In this document: piece by piece, positions 1-8,162 of the stretch | Position numbering within the stretch: position 1 is the stretch's first letter | How the letters are laid out: the number at the start of each line of letters is the position of its first letter | Assembly: GCF_001718695.1 (NCBI RefSeq) | Contig: NZ_CP013421.1 | Location: 186,001 to 250,000 of the forward strand | Direction of reading: 5' to 3' | DNA length: 64,000 bases | Origin: Burkholderia ubonensis | GTDB taxonomy: Bacteria > Pseudomonadota > Gammaproteobacteria > Burkholderiales > Burkholderiaceae | Program-made: the position numbers and the translations under genes | Notes under the pieces: model-generated | The model's input: only the letters and a program-made list of their open reading frames with translations | Databases searched by the model: none | What the model was told of the DNA's origin: nothing

Positions 1-711
1 GGCCAGCGCGGACCGAGCGCGCAGGAACTGAAGGCCGTGCAGGACGCGTGCATGGGCGGCGCGAACCTGATGCGGCACTGCCGGCAATGCCGCGCGGACG
101 CGGTCGGCCTGCTCGGCGAGGACCGCAGCGACGAGTTCACGCTCGACCGGATCGAGGAGATGGAAGTGGTCTACGACCTCGATCGCCGCCGGGCCTATCA
201 GGACCGCGTCGAGGCCGAACGCAGCGCGCAGCATGCGGCGAAGCAGGAGGCGCTCGCGGCGTCGATGGCGAGCGACGTCGCCACGGATCTCAAGGTGCTG
301 GTCGCCGTCGCGACGAAGGGCGGCGGGCGCGTCAACGAGCACTTCGGCCACGTGAGCGAATTCCAGATTTTCGAGGTGTCCGCGTCGGAAGCGCTGTTCG
401 TCGGCCATCGCCGCGTCGACCTCTACTGCCAGGGCGGTTTCGGCGACGACGAGCAATTGCCGTCCGTCGTGCGCGCGATCAACGACTGCCACGCGGTGCT
501 GGTCGCGAAGATCGGCGCGTGCCCGCGCGACGAGCTGGCGCACGCCGGCATCGAGCCGGTCGAGCGCTTCTCCGGCGAGTTCATAGAGAAGGCCGCGCTC
601 GCATGGTTCGACGATTACCGCAGCCGCGTCGCGTCCGGCGCGGTCGTGCATGCGGATCGCGGCGACGCGGCGATCCGGCAGGGCGCGTACACCGGCAGCG
701 CGGCGGCGTAA
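1..711 (+). CDS. nifB: NifB, FeMo-cofactor precursor (NifB-co) synthase, C-terminal part
   Basis: The gene enters from the left edge; 236 codons are visible and the radical-SAM half with the CX3CX2C motif lies outside the window. The visible start contains a Cys-rich stretch (CRQCRADA) typical of the NifB linker, then a NifX-like domain beginning near LKVLVAVATKGGG with the conserved NEHFGH motif, ending at TAA 709-711. NifB builds the 8Fe-9S-C NifB-cofactor in the cytoplasm; its NifX-like domain resembles NifX encoded at 20376-20792. It is followed 42 bp later by fdxN, the usual nifB-fdxN pairing, and heads the plus-strand accessory nif operon. The operon promoter is not in the window. Identification is secure; only the start is unknown. 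Confidence 0.95.
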   Translation, partial: GQRGPSAQELKAVQDACMGGANLMRHCRQCRADAVGLLGEDRSDEFTLDRIEEMEVVYDLDRRRAYQDRVEAERSAQHAAKQEALAASMASDVATDLKVLVAVATKGGGRVNEHFGHVSEFQIFEVSASEALFVGHRRVDLYCQGGFGDDEQLPSVVRAINDCHAVLVAKIGACPRDELAHAGIEPVERFSGEFIEKAALAWFDDYRSRVASGAVVHADRGDAAIRQGAYTGSAAA

Positions 712-753
712 CGCGCGCGTCATCAGGATCTCACCCACAACAGGAGCGTCACC

Positions 754-948
754 ATGTCCCTGAAGATCATCGCTTCGACCTGCACCGGCTGCTCGGCGTG
801 CGAACCGGAGTGCCCGAACGTCGCGATCGGCGAAAAAGGCGGCGTATTCGCGATCGATCCCAAGAAGTGCACCGAATGCGAAGGGCACTTCGACAGCCCG
901 CAATGCGTCGCGGTGTGCCCGGTCGACGGCTGCATCGTGCCGGCGTGA
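754..948 (+). CDS. fdxN: FdxN, 2[4Fe-4S] ferredoxin linked to nifB
   Basis: A 64-residue bacterial-type ferredoxin. The first cluster motif is C10-x2-C13-x2-C16-x3-C20-P; the second is C39-x2-C42-x8-C51-x3-C55-P, the eight-residue insertion being typical of FdxN-like ferredoxins. FdxN proteins supply electrons to NifB during NifB-co synthesis, which fits its place directly behind nifB. The ATG has a good ribosome-binding site (CAGGAGCGTCACC just upstream). It is cytoplasmic and very likely cotranscribed with nifB. Confidence 0.92.
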   Translation: MSLKIIASTCTGCSACEPECPNVAIGEKGGVFAIDPKKCTECEGHFDSPQCVAVCPVDGCIVPA

Positions 949-1010
949 GCCGCGTGCCGACCGCCGTCCACGCGTTCAATGCGTTCAACGACAAGGAGTG
1001 AATCGCGATC

Positions 1011-1415
1011 ATGCTGCCGAATGTCACCATCACCGCCGCGGCGGACAAGTTCATGCGCCGTATCGTGCGTTTCTCGGGCTTGCCGGCCGGCGCGGGCTTC
1101 CGGCTCGTCGTCAGCGCCGGCGGCTGCTCGGGCTATAACGCGGCGTTCAGCGCCGAGGCCGCGCCGCAGGCGGGCGAGGCGGTGCTCGACGCCGACGGCC
1201 TGCGCGTGTTCCTGCCCGCGGAAAGCCGGATGCTGCTCGACGGCGTGACGATCGATTTCGTCGAAACGGCGACGCAGTCGGGCTTCACGTTCACGAACCC
1301 GAACCAGGCGCCGTGCGCGTGCAGCAGCGCCGCGCCGGCGGAGCCCGGCGTCGCGAAGATCGGCATCGACGCGATCGGCCGCGGCCGGCCGCCCGAGCTG
1401 TCGCGCGCGTCGTGA
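1011..1415 (+). CDS. HesB/IscA-type iron-sulfur carrier protein (nif-linked)
   Basis: 134 residues of the A-type Fe-S carrier family. Three family cysteines are present: C39 in GGCSGYN and the C-terminal C102-A-C104 pair. A tail of about 25 residues after the CxC motif (to SRAS) is longer than in housekeeping IscA. Family knowledge: nif-linked HesB/IscA proteins carry Fe-S clusters or iron to nitrogenase components. It sits between fdxN and a TPR protein in the same orientation. The name nifIscA/hesB is used for such genes, but the exact role here is inferred. Confidence 0.85.
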   Translation: MLPNVTITAAADKFMRRIVRFSGLPAGAGFRLVVSAGGCSGYNAAFSAEAAPQAGEAVLDADGLRVFLPAESRMLLDGVTIDFVETATQSGFTFTNPNQAPCACSSAAPAEPGVAKIGIDAIGRGRPPELSRAS

Positions 1416-1431
1416 GCGACGGGAGCGGACC

Positions 1432-2004
1432 ATGTACGGCGAATCCCGCACGCTCGACGACGCCCTCTCCGCGTTCGCGTGTTCGGCGCTCGGCGGTGGC
1501 CTGCCGGCGCCCGTTGCCGCATGGATCGACGCCGCCGGGCGCTTGCAGCATCGCCCGGACGACGCGCTGGCATTGCTCGAACGCGCGCGGGCGGCGCTGC
1601 CCGCGCATCCGGCGCCGCTGATCGCGTTGTACCGCTTCCATTTCTACGGCCATCGGCTCGCGCAGGCGCGTGCAGTCGGCGAGGCAGCTCTTGCGCTCGT
1701 GCGCACGGCGCTCGGCCCGCGCGTCGCCGATGCGCCGCCGACGGGCGACGCGGTGCGCTACGACGCGACGGTGCGCTTCCAGCTGTTCGTGATGAAGGGG
1801 CTCGCATACCTGAACCTGCGGCTCGGCGAGCGCGCGGCGGCGCGCTCGCTGCTCGACGAATTGCGGCGCCTCGACCCGGACGACCGGGTGGGCGGCGCAC
1901 TGCTGCTGCACGTGCTGACGCGCGACGAACGCCGCGCGGACGACGATGACGACGACGCGCTGCACGCGCATCCGGCGCGCGGCTGGGCGGAGACGCCGAG
2001 ATGA
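1432..2004 (+). CDS. Tetratricopeptide-repeat-like protein in the nif operon
   Basis: 190 residues, rich in Ala, Leu and Arg, with helical repeats of TPR type around residues 40-75 (RPDDALALLERARAALPAHP) and 115-150 (MKGLAYLNLRLGERAAARSL). It ends in an acidic run (RADDDDDDALH) and has no signal peptide or membrane segment. Comparable TPR proteins occur beside nifB/LRV genes in Azotobacter and Burkholderia; no biochemical function is known to me. Its stop overlaps the next start by 4 bp (ATGA at 2001-2004), so the two proteins are probably translationally coupled. Confidence 0.6.
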   Translation: MYGESRTLDDALSAFACSALGGGLPAPVAAWIDAAGRLQHRPDDALALLERARAALPAHPAPLIALYRFHFYGHRLAQARAVGEAALALVRTALGPRVADAPPTGDAVRYDATVRFQLFVMKGLAYLNLRLGERAAARSLLDELRRLDPDDRVGGALLLHVLTRDERRADDDDDDALHAHPARGWAETPR

Positions 2005-2945
2005 ACCGCTCGCCACGCTCCCCGCACGCAGGGCGGTCGCCGCGCGAGCGCGCCGCCGGGCCGGCTCGCGATAGCGCGCTCGGCCGGGCGCGCAGCGTCC
2101 CGGCGCAGGCCGACGCGAACGCGCCGGCCGCGCCGCGCGCGTCGGCGCCCGCCGGCGACATCCCGCCGCTGGATTGGCAGGGCGGCGCGCTCGACTGTGC
2201 GCGCTGCCCGTACGCGGCGCTGCGGGGCCGCGCGGGCGAAGCCGGCTGCGAGCCGGGCCGCGCCTGCATGCAGGACGCGTATGCGCGCCGGATCGACCGC
2301 TTCTTCAGCTGGCATCCGGCACTCGCCAACGAACAGCTCGCGCACCCGTATTTCGAGGTGCGCGCGATCGCCGCGCGCTACGCGGACGTGTTCCGGCTGC
2401 CCGCGCTGATCGACGATCCGGACGAAACCGTGCGGCTGCAGGTGGCGCTGCGCCTGCCGCACGCATATCTGTCGCGGCTCGCGGGCGATCCGCACCGCGA
2501 GGTGCGGATCCGCGTCGCGCAGCGCGTCGATCCGGCCGTGCTCGCGAGCATGCGGACCGATCCCGACTACGGCGTGCGCGACTGGGTCGCGCGCCGCCTG
2601 CCGGTCGCCCTGCTGCCGTCGATGGCGCGGGACGCCGATCGCGGCGTGCGCATGCGCGTGGCCGAGCGGCTCGACATGCCGGCGCTGCTGCGGATGGTGG
2701 ACGACGCGGACGCCGAGGTGCGCCGGCGCGTCGCCGCGCGGCTGCCGGCGCCGCTGCTCGGCAACCTGCTCGGCGACGCGGATTGGCGCGTGCGCTGGGA
2801 GATCGCGCGGCGCGCGCCGCCGGGCATCGTCGTGCTGCTGCTCGACGATGCGGATGACGAAGTGTGCGCGCTCGCCAGGCGCAGGCTGCGTTCGGACGAT
2901 CCGTCGCAACCGCTGGAACTCGATAGTGGAGCCGACCATGGCTGA
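2001..2945 (+). CDS. 4Fe4S-binding leucine-rich-variant (LRV) repeat protein
   Basis: 314 residues resembling the Azotobacter vinelandii LRV protein, whose crystal structure shows an N-terminal 4Fe-4S domain followed by LRV helical repeats. A disordered N-terminus of about 55 residues precedes four clustered cysteines, C66-x2-C69-x13-C83-x5-C89. From about residue 115 there are 24-residue repeats of the form DPDxxVRxxVAxRLPxxLLxxLAxD, roughly eight copies. Its role is unknown; redox sensing or protein docking has been proposed for the family. The start may lie further in, since the first 50 residues are low complexity. It overlaps nifZ (start 2938) by 8 bp. Confidence 0.85.
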   Translation: MNRSPRSPHAGRSPRERAAGPARDSALGRARSVPAQADANAPAAPRASAPAGDIPPLDWQGGALDCARCPYAALRGRAGEAGCEPGRACMQDAYARRIDRFFSWHPALANEQLAHPYFEVRAIAARYADVFRLPALIDDPDETVRLQVALRLPHAYLSRLAGDPHREVRIRVAQRVDPAVLASMRTDPDYGVRDWVARRLPVALLPSMARDADRGVRMRVAERLDMPALLRMVDDADAEVRRRVAARLPAPLLGNLLGDADWRVRWEIARRAPPGIVVLLLDDADDEVCALARRRLRSDDPSQPLELDSGADHG

Positions 2946-3333
2946 CATCAACCGCGACGACGACGTGATCGAGGTCGCCCATCCGCCGCGTTTTTCGTTC
3001 GGCGAGCGGGTGGTCGCGCGCTCGGCGGTGCGCAACGACGGCACCTACAGCGGCAAGGACATCGGCGAGGTGCTCGTCAACAAGGGCGACGTCGGCTACG
3101 TGACGAGCATCAACACGTTCCTGCAGCAGTTCTATATCTACGCGGTCGACTTCGTCGACACCGGCCACCGGGTCGGGATGCGCGCGAAGGAGCTGTGCAC
3201 GCTCGACAACCTGCCCGACGACGTGCTCGCGAAGCTCGGCGCGCACGCGGGCCGGCTCGGCGAGCTCGGGCGGGCCGTTGCAGCCGACGGGCCGCACGCC
3301 GCGGCGCGCGGAGAACCGGAGACGTCATCGTGA
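2938..3333 (+). CDS. nifZ: NifZ, P-cluster maturation protein (first of two)
   Basis: 131 residues with the NifZ core (RFSFGERVVARSAVRNDGTY, then GEVLVNKGDVGYV and FLQQFYIYAVDFVDTG). NifZ acts in formation of the second P-cluster of the MoFe protein. The ATG at 2938 lies inside the end of the LRV gene, giving an overlapping arrangement. The C-terminal 30 residues are Ala/Gly-rich and poorly conserved. A second NifZ-type protein follows immediately with a 4-bp overlap. Confidence 0.88.
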   Translation: MADINRDDDVIEVAHPPRFSFGERVVARSAVRNDGTYSGKDIGEVLVNKGDVGYVTSINTFLQQFYIYAVDFVDTGHRVGMRAKELCTLDNLPDDVLAKLGAHAGRLGELGRAVAADGPHAAARGEPETSS

Positions 3334-3614
3334 ACATGATGGAGCCCATGCGGGAGCCCGAGTATTCGTGGGGCATGCGCGTCGTCGCGCTGGACGATCT
3401 GTGCAACGACGGCAGCTATCCGGACCATGCGCCCGGCGCGCGCCTCGTCGACGCGGGCGCGGTGGGCGAGATCGTCAACGTCGGGCAGGTCGTCGACACG
3501 GGCGAGCCGGTTTACCTGGTCGAGTTCGGCCGGCAGGTGATCGGTTGTACCGAGGACGAGATCGCGCCGGCGCCGGCCGGCCTGCTGCCCGAACACGACG
3601 GGGCGGCGCGATGA
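3330..3614 (+). CDS. nifZ: Second NifZ-domain protein
   Basis: 94 residues if started at GTG 3330, which has GGAG nine bases upstream and overlaps the previous stop (GTGA); ATG at 3336 or 3339 is the alternative. The sequence YSWGMRVVALDDLCNDGSYP, GEIVNVGQVVDTGEPVYLVEF parallels the first NifZ but is shorter and carries a cysteine in LCNDGSYP. Tandem nifZ genes suggest a duplicated or split NifZ activity in P-cluster assembly; this is inference. The stop overlaps the next start (ATGA 3611-3614). Confidence 0.8.
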   Translation: MNMMEPMREPEYSWGMRVVALDDLCNDGSYPDHAPGARLVDAGAVGEIVNVGQVVDTGEPVYLVEFGRQVIGCTEDEIAPAPAGLLPEHDGAAR

Positions 3615-3967
3615 TGACGCAGGGGCGAGCGGCGCCCGGGCGCGGCCAGCCGGCGAGCGTCGTCGATTTCACGCAGCGGCGCATCGAACGCGCGCTGCGC
3701 GAGCGTGCGCGCTATCGCTACGTGAGCCCGCGCGTGATGCGCGACGCCGACGGATTCCGGATCGAGAGCCCGTGCTGCTCGCGCAACGTCGATCCGGGCG
3801 GCGGCGTGATCGACATCGCGCGGCTCGCGCGCGGCCCCGCCGGGCGCTGGAGCCTGTACGCCCGCGATCATGCAGCGCACCGCTGGTCGTGGCGGTACGA
3901 AAGCGCCGATCTCGACCTGCTGCTGGAGCTGCTGTGCGTCGACGCCGAGCGCGTGTTCTGGCCGTGA
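3611..3967 (+). CDS. Small nif-operon protein resembling DUF3024
   Basis: 118 residues from ATG 3611. The pattern RARYRYVSPRVMRDADGFRI, SPCCSRNVDPGGGVIDIARL and a C-terminal CVDAERVFWP matches what I recall of the DUF3024 family; the assignment is from memory. No function is known. A vicinal Cys pair (CCSRN) and a third cysteine near the end could be metal or redox related, but nothing shows this. It is coupled to the second nifZ by a 4-bp overlap and precedes nifS by 19 bp. Confidence 0.65.
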   Translation: MMTQGRAAPGRGQPASVVDFTQRRIERALRERARYRYVSPRVMRDADGFRIESPCCSRNVDPGGGVIDIARLARGPAGRWSLYARDHAAHRWSWRYESADLDLLLELLCVDAERVFWP

Positions 3968-3986
3968 CGCACGACGGGGAGCGACG

Positions 3987-5141
3987 ATGATCTATCTCGA
4001 CCACAACGCGACGACGGCGCCCGCGCCGGCGGCGATCGACGCGATGCTCGCCGTGCTGACCGACGTGTGGGCCAACGCGTCGTCGCAGCATGGCGCCGGA
4101 CAGCAGGCGAAGCGCACGCTGGCCGCCGCGCGCGCGACGATCGCCGGCGCGCTCGGTTGCAAGGCCAGGGAAGTGGTCTTCACGAGCGGCGCGACCGAGG
4201 CGAATCATCTCGCAGTGCTCGGGCTCGGGGCGTCGGCCACGGCCTCGGCCGTGCGGCGCAGGCTCGTCTTCGGCGCGACGGAGCATGCGGCGCAGCTGAA
4301 GCTCGCGCACGCGCTCGCCGCCCAGGGCCGTCCGGTCGATTTCATCGCGGTGCGGCCGGACGGCGTGCTCGATCTCGACAGCGCCGCGCGCGTGATCGGC
4401 CCGGACGTCGCGCTGGTGTCGGTGATGGCGGCGAACAACGAGACCGGCGTGCTGATGCCGATCACCGACGTGAAGGCGCTCGCGCAGGCGGCGGGCGCGC
4501 TGCTGCACGTCGACGCGACGCAGCTGGTCGGCAAGCTGCCGTTCGATTTCGCGGCGCTCGGCGCCGACGCGGTGTCGCTGTCCGCGCACAAGCTGCACGG
4601 GCCGAAAGGGATCGGCGCGCTGCTCGTGCGCGACGGCGTGCCGCTCGCGGCGCAGTTTCCCGGCAGCCAGGAGCGGCACCGGCGCGGCGGCACCGAAAAC
4701 CTGCCCGCGATCGTCGGCTTCGCCGCGGCGCTCGAGCGGCTGGCCGATGTGCTCGCCGACGCCGCACGGATCGCCGCGCTGCGCGACGCGTTCGAGGCCG
4801 GCCTGCGCGCGGCGCTGCCCGGCGTGCACGTGTACGGCGCGAGCGCGCCGCGCTTGCCCGGCACGAGCTGCCTGCGCGTCGGCCGACTGGACGCCGACAC
4901 CGTCTTGCAGCGCTGCGAGCAGATCGGCGTGTGCGCGTCGTCAGGCTCGGCGTGCTCGTCCGGCGGCAGCGAGCCGTCGCACGTGCTGAGCGCGATGGGC
5001 GTGCCGCGCGACGAGGCGCTCGGCGCCGTGCGCTTCTCGCTCGGCGCGGCCACCACCGCGCGCGACATCGATTACCTGCTCGCCGCGCTGCCTCCGTTGT
5101 TGAAGCCGTTGCTGGCCGAAGCGGCCGTGCAGCCGACCTGA
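3987..5141 (+). CDS. nifS: NifS, cysteine desulfurase
   Basis: 384 residues, a normal NifS length. The PLP lysine is K202 in SLSAHKLHGPKG; the persulfide cysteine is C323 in SSGSACSSGGSEPSH, the class I NifS/IscS-type active-site loop. It converts cysteine to alanine and delivers sulfur for nitrogenase Fe-S clusters. nifU, its usual scaffold partner, is not beside it; the HesB/IscA-like protein at 1011-1415 is the only Fe-S carrier in this operon. ATG 3987 is preceded by GGGGAGCGACG. nifT follows 27 bp downstream. Confidence 0.95.
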   Translation: MIYLDHNATTAPAPAAIDAMLAVLTDVWANASSQHGAGQQAKRTLAAARATIAGALGCKAREVVFTSGATEANHLAVLGLGASATASAVRRRLVFGATEHAAQLKLAHALAAQGRPVDFIAVRPDGVLDLDSAARVIGPDVALVSVMAANNETGVLMPITDVKALAQAAGALLHVDATQLVGKLPFDFAALGADAVSLSAHKLHGPKGIGALLVRDGVPLAAQFPGSQERHRRGGTENLPAIVGFAAALERLADVLADAARIAALRDAFEAGLRAALPGVHVYGASAPRLPGTSCLRVGRLDADTVLQRCEQIGVCASSGSACSSGGSEPSHVLSAMGVPRDEALGAVRFSLGAATTARDIDYLLAALPPLLKPLLAEAAVQPT

Positions 5142-5168
5142 ACCCGTCGTATCCCCGGAGTCTTTATC

Positions 5169-5387
5169 GTGAAAGTGATGATTCGCAGAGACAGCAAAGG
5201 CGTGCTGAGCGCCTACGTGCCGAAGAAGGACCTCGAGGAGCCGATCGTGTCGATGGCGCGGCCGCAGATGTGGGGCGGGCTCGTCACGCTCGGCAATGGC
5301 TGGCAGCTCGAGCTGCCCGAGATGGATGCCGCCACGGCGCTGCCCGTGACGGTCGAAGCGCGGCGTATCGCCGGCGTGGAGGAATGA
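5169..5387 (+). CDS. nifT: NifT/FixU protein
   Basis: 72 residues starting at GTG 5169 (VKVMIRRDSKG...), with the NifT signature LSAYVPKKDLEEPIV and WGGLVTLGNGWQLELP. NifT is widespread in nif clusters and dispensable in the species tested; its role is unknown. It usually follows nifK or lies near nifZ; here it sits between nifS and a small gene that begins 2 bp after its stop. Confidence 0.92.
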   Translation: MKVMIRRDSKGVLSAYVPKKDLEEPIVSMARPQMWGGLVTLGNGWQLELPEMDAATALPVTVEARRIAGVEE

Positions 5388-5388
5388 C

Positions 5389-5667
5389 ATGGCGCTCACC
5401 GCCGAGCAAGTCCAGGCCGCGGCCGAGCTGATCGGCTCGGCGTCGACGCTCGACGCCGCCGCGAGCCGGTGGCGCGAGCGCTTTCCGGACGTGCGCACGA
5501 TGCAGCTCGGCGCCGCCGACATGTGCGGCGAGACGCCCGCGTTGCGCGTCGGCGCGCGGGCCGTCTACTTCGTCCGGATCGCCGGGATGTGCCTGTCGAT
5601 CACGGCGCATGCGAGTGAAGCGAACGCGCTGATCCTGACCGACGATGGGAGCGGCCATGGAACTTGA
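5389..5667 (+). CDS. Small conserved nif-operon protein, function unknown
   Basis: 92 residues, soluble, with two cysteines (DMCGETPAL and GMCLSIT). The segment FPDVRTMQLGAADMCGETPA then VYFVRIAGMCLSITAHASEAN suggests a compact alpha-beta fold. I do not recognise a characterised family. It begins 2 bp after nifT and its last 11 bp overlap the start of the DegT-family gene, so it is surely part of this operon. Confidence 0.6.
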   Translation: MALTAEQVQAAAELIGSASTLDAAASRWRERFPDVRTMQLGAADMCGETPALRVGARAVYFVRIAGMCLSITAHASEANALILTDDGSGHGT

Positions 5668-6820
5668 CGAGATTGCGCTCGCCGAGCCGGCGTGCGGTGC
5701 GCGTGAAATCGAGCTGGTGAGCGCGGTGCTGCGCTCGTCGCGCTGGAGCGACGGCCCGATGCGCGAAGCATTCGAGCGCGCGTTCGCTGGCTGGGCCGGC
5801 CGCGCGCATGCGGTCGCGGTCGCGAGCGGCACGCTCGGCGCGTGGCTCGCGCTGCGCGCGCTCGGCATCGGGGCCGGCGACGAGGTGATCTGCGCATCGC
5901 ACACCTGGCATCAGGTCGCGCAGGCGATCACGCTGGCGGGGGCGACGCCGGTGTTCGCGGACATCGATTACTGGAGCGGCTGCCTGAGCGCCGACAAGGC
6001 CGGCTCGAAGATCGGGCCGCGCACGCGGGCCATCCTCGCCGGCAACACGAACGGCCATCCCGCCGCGTGGGGCCCGCTGCGTGAGCTGGCCGATGCGCAC
6101 GGGCTCGCGCTGATCGAGGACAGCACCGAGGCGCTCGGCTCGCGCTACCGCGGCCGCACGGTCGGCTCGTTCGGCGACGTCGCGATTTTCGAGTTCTCGG
6201 CGCCGAGCGCGCTGTGCGCGGGCGAGGGCGCGATGCTCGTCACCGACGACGACGCGCTCGTGCACGAGCTGCGTTATCTGCGCGAGCGGCGCGTCGCGGA
6301 CCGCGGCTCGGTGTCGGTCGGCGCGCGCGTGCCGCTGCAGGCCGGCATCAGCGAGCTGACGGCCGCGCTCGGCCTCGCGCAGCTCGCGAGCCTCGACGAG
6401 CGCCTCGCGCAGCGCAAGCAGGTCGAGCGCTGGTATCACGAGCAGATGCGCAGCTTCGAAGGCATCAAGCCGCCGTACACGGCCGACGACGTCGACGAGG
6501 TGAACTGGATGCTGTACGTCGTGCACCTCGGCAAGCGCTTCACGCAAAGCGCGCGCGCGCAGATGATCGACGACCTGAAGTCGTGCGGGATCGAGACCGC
6601 CGCATACAGCCATCCGCTGCACGAGCAGTTCCACTACATGCAGGCGGGCGACTCGATCGGCCGCAAGCGCGGCGTGCTGCCGGACACCGAGCGCATCGGC
6701 GACCGCGCGCTGGCGCTGCCGCTGCACACCTTGCTCGACGCCGACCAGGTGAAGTTCATCGTCACGACCCTGAAGGACACCGCGACCAACGTGGGCGCGG
6801 GAGCCGCGATCTATCTGTGA
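5657..6820 (+). CDS. DegT/DnrJ/EryC1-family protein lacking the PLP lysine
   Basis: 387 residues from ATG 5657, chosen because GGGAG lies 5 bp upstream; ATG 5645 is an in-frame alternative. The fold-type I sugar-aminotransferase pattern is clear: SRWSDGPMREAFE, VASGTLGAWLALRALGIGAG, DEVICASHTWHQVA, D155 in IEDSTEALGSRYRG. In the family the Schiff-base lysine lies in a motif like FSFHPTKNITTGEGG; here the stretch is FEFSAPSALCAGEGAM (178-193), so Ser184 occupies the lysine position. Such a protein should not act as an ordinary aminotransferase. It lies within the nif operon, so a binding or non-aldimine role in cofactor assembly is possible but unproven. Confidence 0.8.
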   Translation: MELDEIALAEPACGAREIELVSAVLRSSRWSDGPMREAFERAFAGWAGRAHAVAVASGTLGAWLALRALGIGAGDEVICASHTWHQVAQAITLAGATPVFADIDYWSGCLSADKAGSKIGPRTRAILAGNTNGHPAAWGPLRELADAHGLALIEDSTEALGSRYRGRTVGSFGDVAIFEFSAPSALCAGEGAMLVTDDDALVHELRYLRERRVADRGSVSVGARVPLQAGISELTAALGLAQLASLDERLAQRKQVERWYHEQMRSFEGIKPPYTADDVDEVNWMLYVVHLGKRFTQSARAQMIDDLKSCGIETAAYSHPLHEQFHYMQAGDSIGRKRGVLPDTERIGDRALALPLHTLLDADQVKFIVTTLKDTATNVGAGAAIYL

Positions 6821-6831
6821 GGAAGCCGTTC

Positions 6832-7671
6832 ATGAGCATGTCGATCGAGCACATCGCCCGCCGGATCGAGGCGGGCAGCATCATTCCGTATCTCGGCCCG
6901 GGCCTGCTCGCGCTGTGCGCCGACGTGCGCGTGCCGGCCACCGCGGAGGCGCTGGCGCGGCTGATGACCGACAAGGTCAGCGTGCCGCACAAGATCCGCC
7001 ACCGGCTCACGCAGGCCGCGCAGTTCATCGAGAACTTCAAGCATCGCAAGTCGGTGGTGAGCCTGATGAACGACGCGTTCGCGGCCTCGCCGGCGCCGTC
7101 GGCGCTGCATTGCGCGCTCGCCGCTAGCGGGGCGGGCCTGTATGTCGACACCTGGTACGACGACACCTTCGCGGCGGCGCTCGCGCGCATGCGGCCGGGC
7201 GGCTGGGCGCAGGTGCAGGGGCTGTCGCAGTCCGAGCATTTCGGCGAATGGTTCGCCGGCTACGACGCGCACGGCGCGCGGCTGCCCGAGGTGCCGTCCG
7301 CCGGCGCGCTGCTCTACAAGCCGATCGGCGCGCATGCGCCTGCCGCGAACTATCTGGTGTCCGACAGCGACTTCGTCGAAGTGCTGACCGAGATCGATAT
7401 CCAGACGCCGATTCCGCCCGCGGTGCAGGCGTGGCGCAGCGGCCGCAGCTTCCTGTTCGTCGGTTGCCGCTTCGACGACCAGCTCGCCCGCAGCTTCGCG
7501 CGCCAGATCATGAAGCGTTCGTCCGATACGCACTGGGCCGTGCTGCCGGACGAGCCGACGCGGATGGAGGCGCGCTTCCTCGACGAGCAGCGCATCGAGC
7601 GGATCGCGATGCCGCTCGATGCCTTTGCTCGCGCGCTGGTCGCCGAGTTGAGGCACGCGCTTCCCGCGTGA
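6832..7671 (+). CDS. SIR2-family protein (nif-linked)
   Basis: 279 residues from ATG 6832. The N-terminal SIIPYLGPGLLAL resembles the nucleotide-binding GAG/GPG segment of SIR2-like Rossmann proteins, and the C-terminal half has FLFVGCRFDDQLARSF, typical of SIR2_2 proteins. Catalytic NAD hydrolase or deacetylase activity cannot be asserted. Similar proteins are found in other nif clusters. It follows the DegT-like gene by 11 bp and precedes the 2Fe-2S ferredoxin by 80 bp, a gap containing no obvious promoter. Confidence 0.7.
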   Translation: MSMSIEHIARRIEAGSIIPYLGPGLLALCADVRVPATAEALARLMTDKVSVPHKIRHRLTQAAQFIENFKHRKSVVSLMNDAFAASPAPSALHCALAASGAGLYVDTWYDDTFAAALARMRPGGWAQVQGLSQSEHFGEWFAGYDAHGARLPEVPSAGALLYKPIGAHAPAANYLVSDSDFVEVLTEIDIQTPIPPAVQAWRSGRSFLFVGCRFDDQLARSFARQIMKRSSDTHWAVLPDEPTRMEARFLDEQRIERIAMPLDAFARALVAELRHALPA

Positions 7672-7751
7672 CGGCCGCGGCGCGGCATGTCGTCACGCGT
7701 TGGTTGCCGCCGTTTTCCTTGTTGTGTTTCTCGTCCCGTGAGTATCTGACC

Positions 7752-8048
7752 ATGACCATCCTGACCGTTCTTCCTTCCGGTAAATCCTACGATGTCGCCG
7801 TCGGCGCGACGCTGTTGCAGGCACTCCTCGGCGTCGGCGAGGCCATCGCGCACAAATGCGACGGCAAGGCCGAATGCGGGTCGTGCCATCTGTTCGTGCA
7901 GGAGGGCCGCAAGAGCCTGTCGAAGATTCAGCGCACCGAGAACGAAAAGCTCGATGCGATCGTCGGGGTCGGCTCGAAATCGCGGCTTGCGTGCCAGGCG
8001 GTGCTCGGCGACGAACCGGTGACCGTCGAGCTGTTGAGCTTCGTGTGA
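7752..8048 (+). CDS. [2Fe-2S] ferredoxin, nif-linked
   Basis: 98 residues. The plant-type cluster motif is C36-x5-C42-x2-C45 with the fourth ligand C81 (RLACQAVL). It is short, without extra domains, and probably acts in the cytoplasm as an electron carrier for nitrogenase or cofactor assembly. It is distinct from the 4Fe-4S ferredoxins FdxN and FdxB. It is the last gene of the plus-strand operon and is followed by a GC hairpin at 8104-8121 and a convergent gene. Confidence 0.82.
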   Translation: MTILTVLPSGKSYDVAVGATLLQALLGVGEAIAHKCDGKAECGSCHLFVQEGRKSLSKIQRTENEKLDAIVGVGSKSRLACQAVLGDEPVTVELLSFV

Positions 8049-8103
8049 GGCAGACGTGAGGCCGTCGTGAGGCGGCATGCGGAGGCGGGCGTCGATGTCG
8101 CGA

Positions 8104-8121
8104 GCGGCTCTTGAGAGCCGC
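8104..8121. terminator. Hairpin between convergent operons
   Basis: A perfect 7-bp stem GCGGCTC / GAGCCGC with a TTGA loop lies between the convergent ferredoxin and FmdB-type genes. There is no T-run on either side, so it is a bidirectional terminator or RNA-end hairpin rather than a classical intrinsic terminator. Confidence 0.5.
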
Positions 8122-8162
8122 ATCGCGCTCATCGCCCGACCGACGCGCCCCCCGTCATTCCG

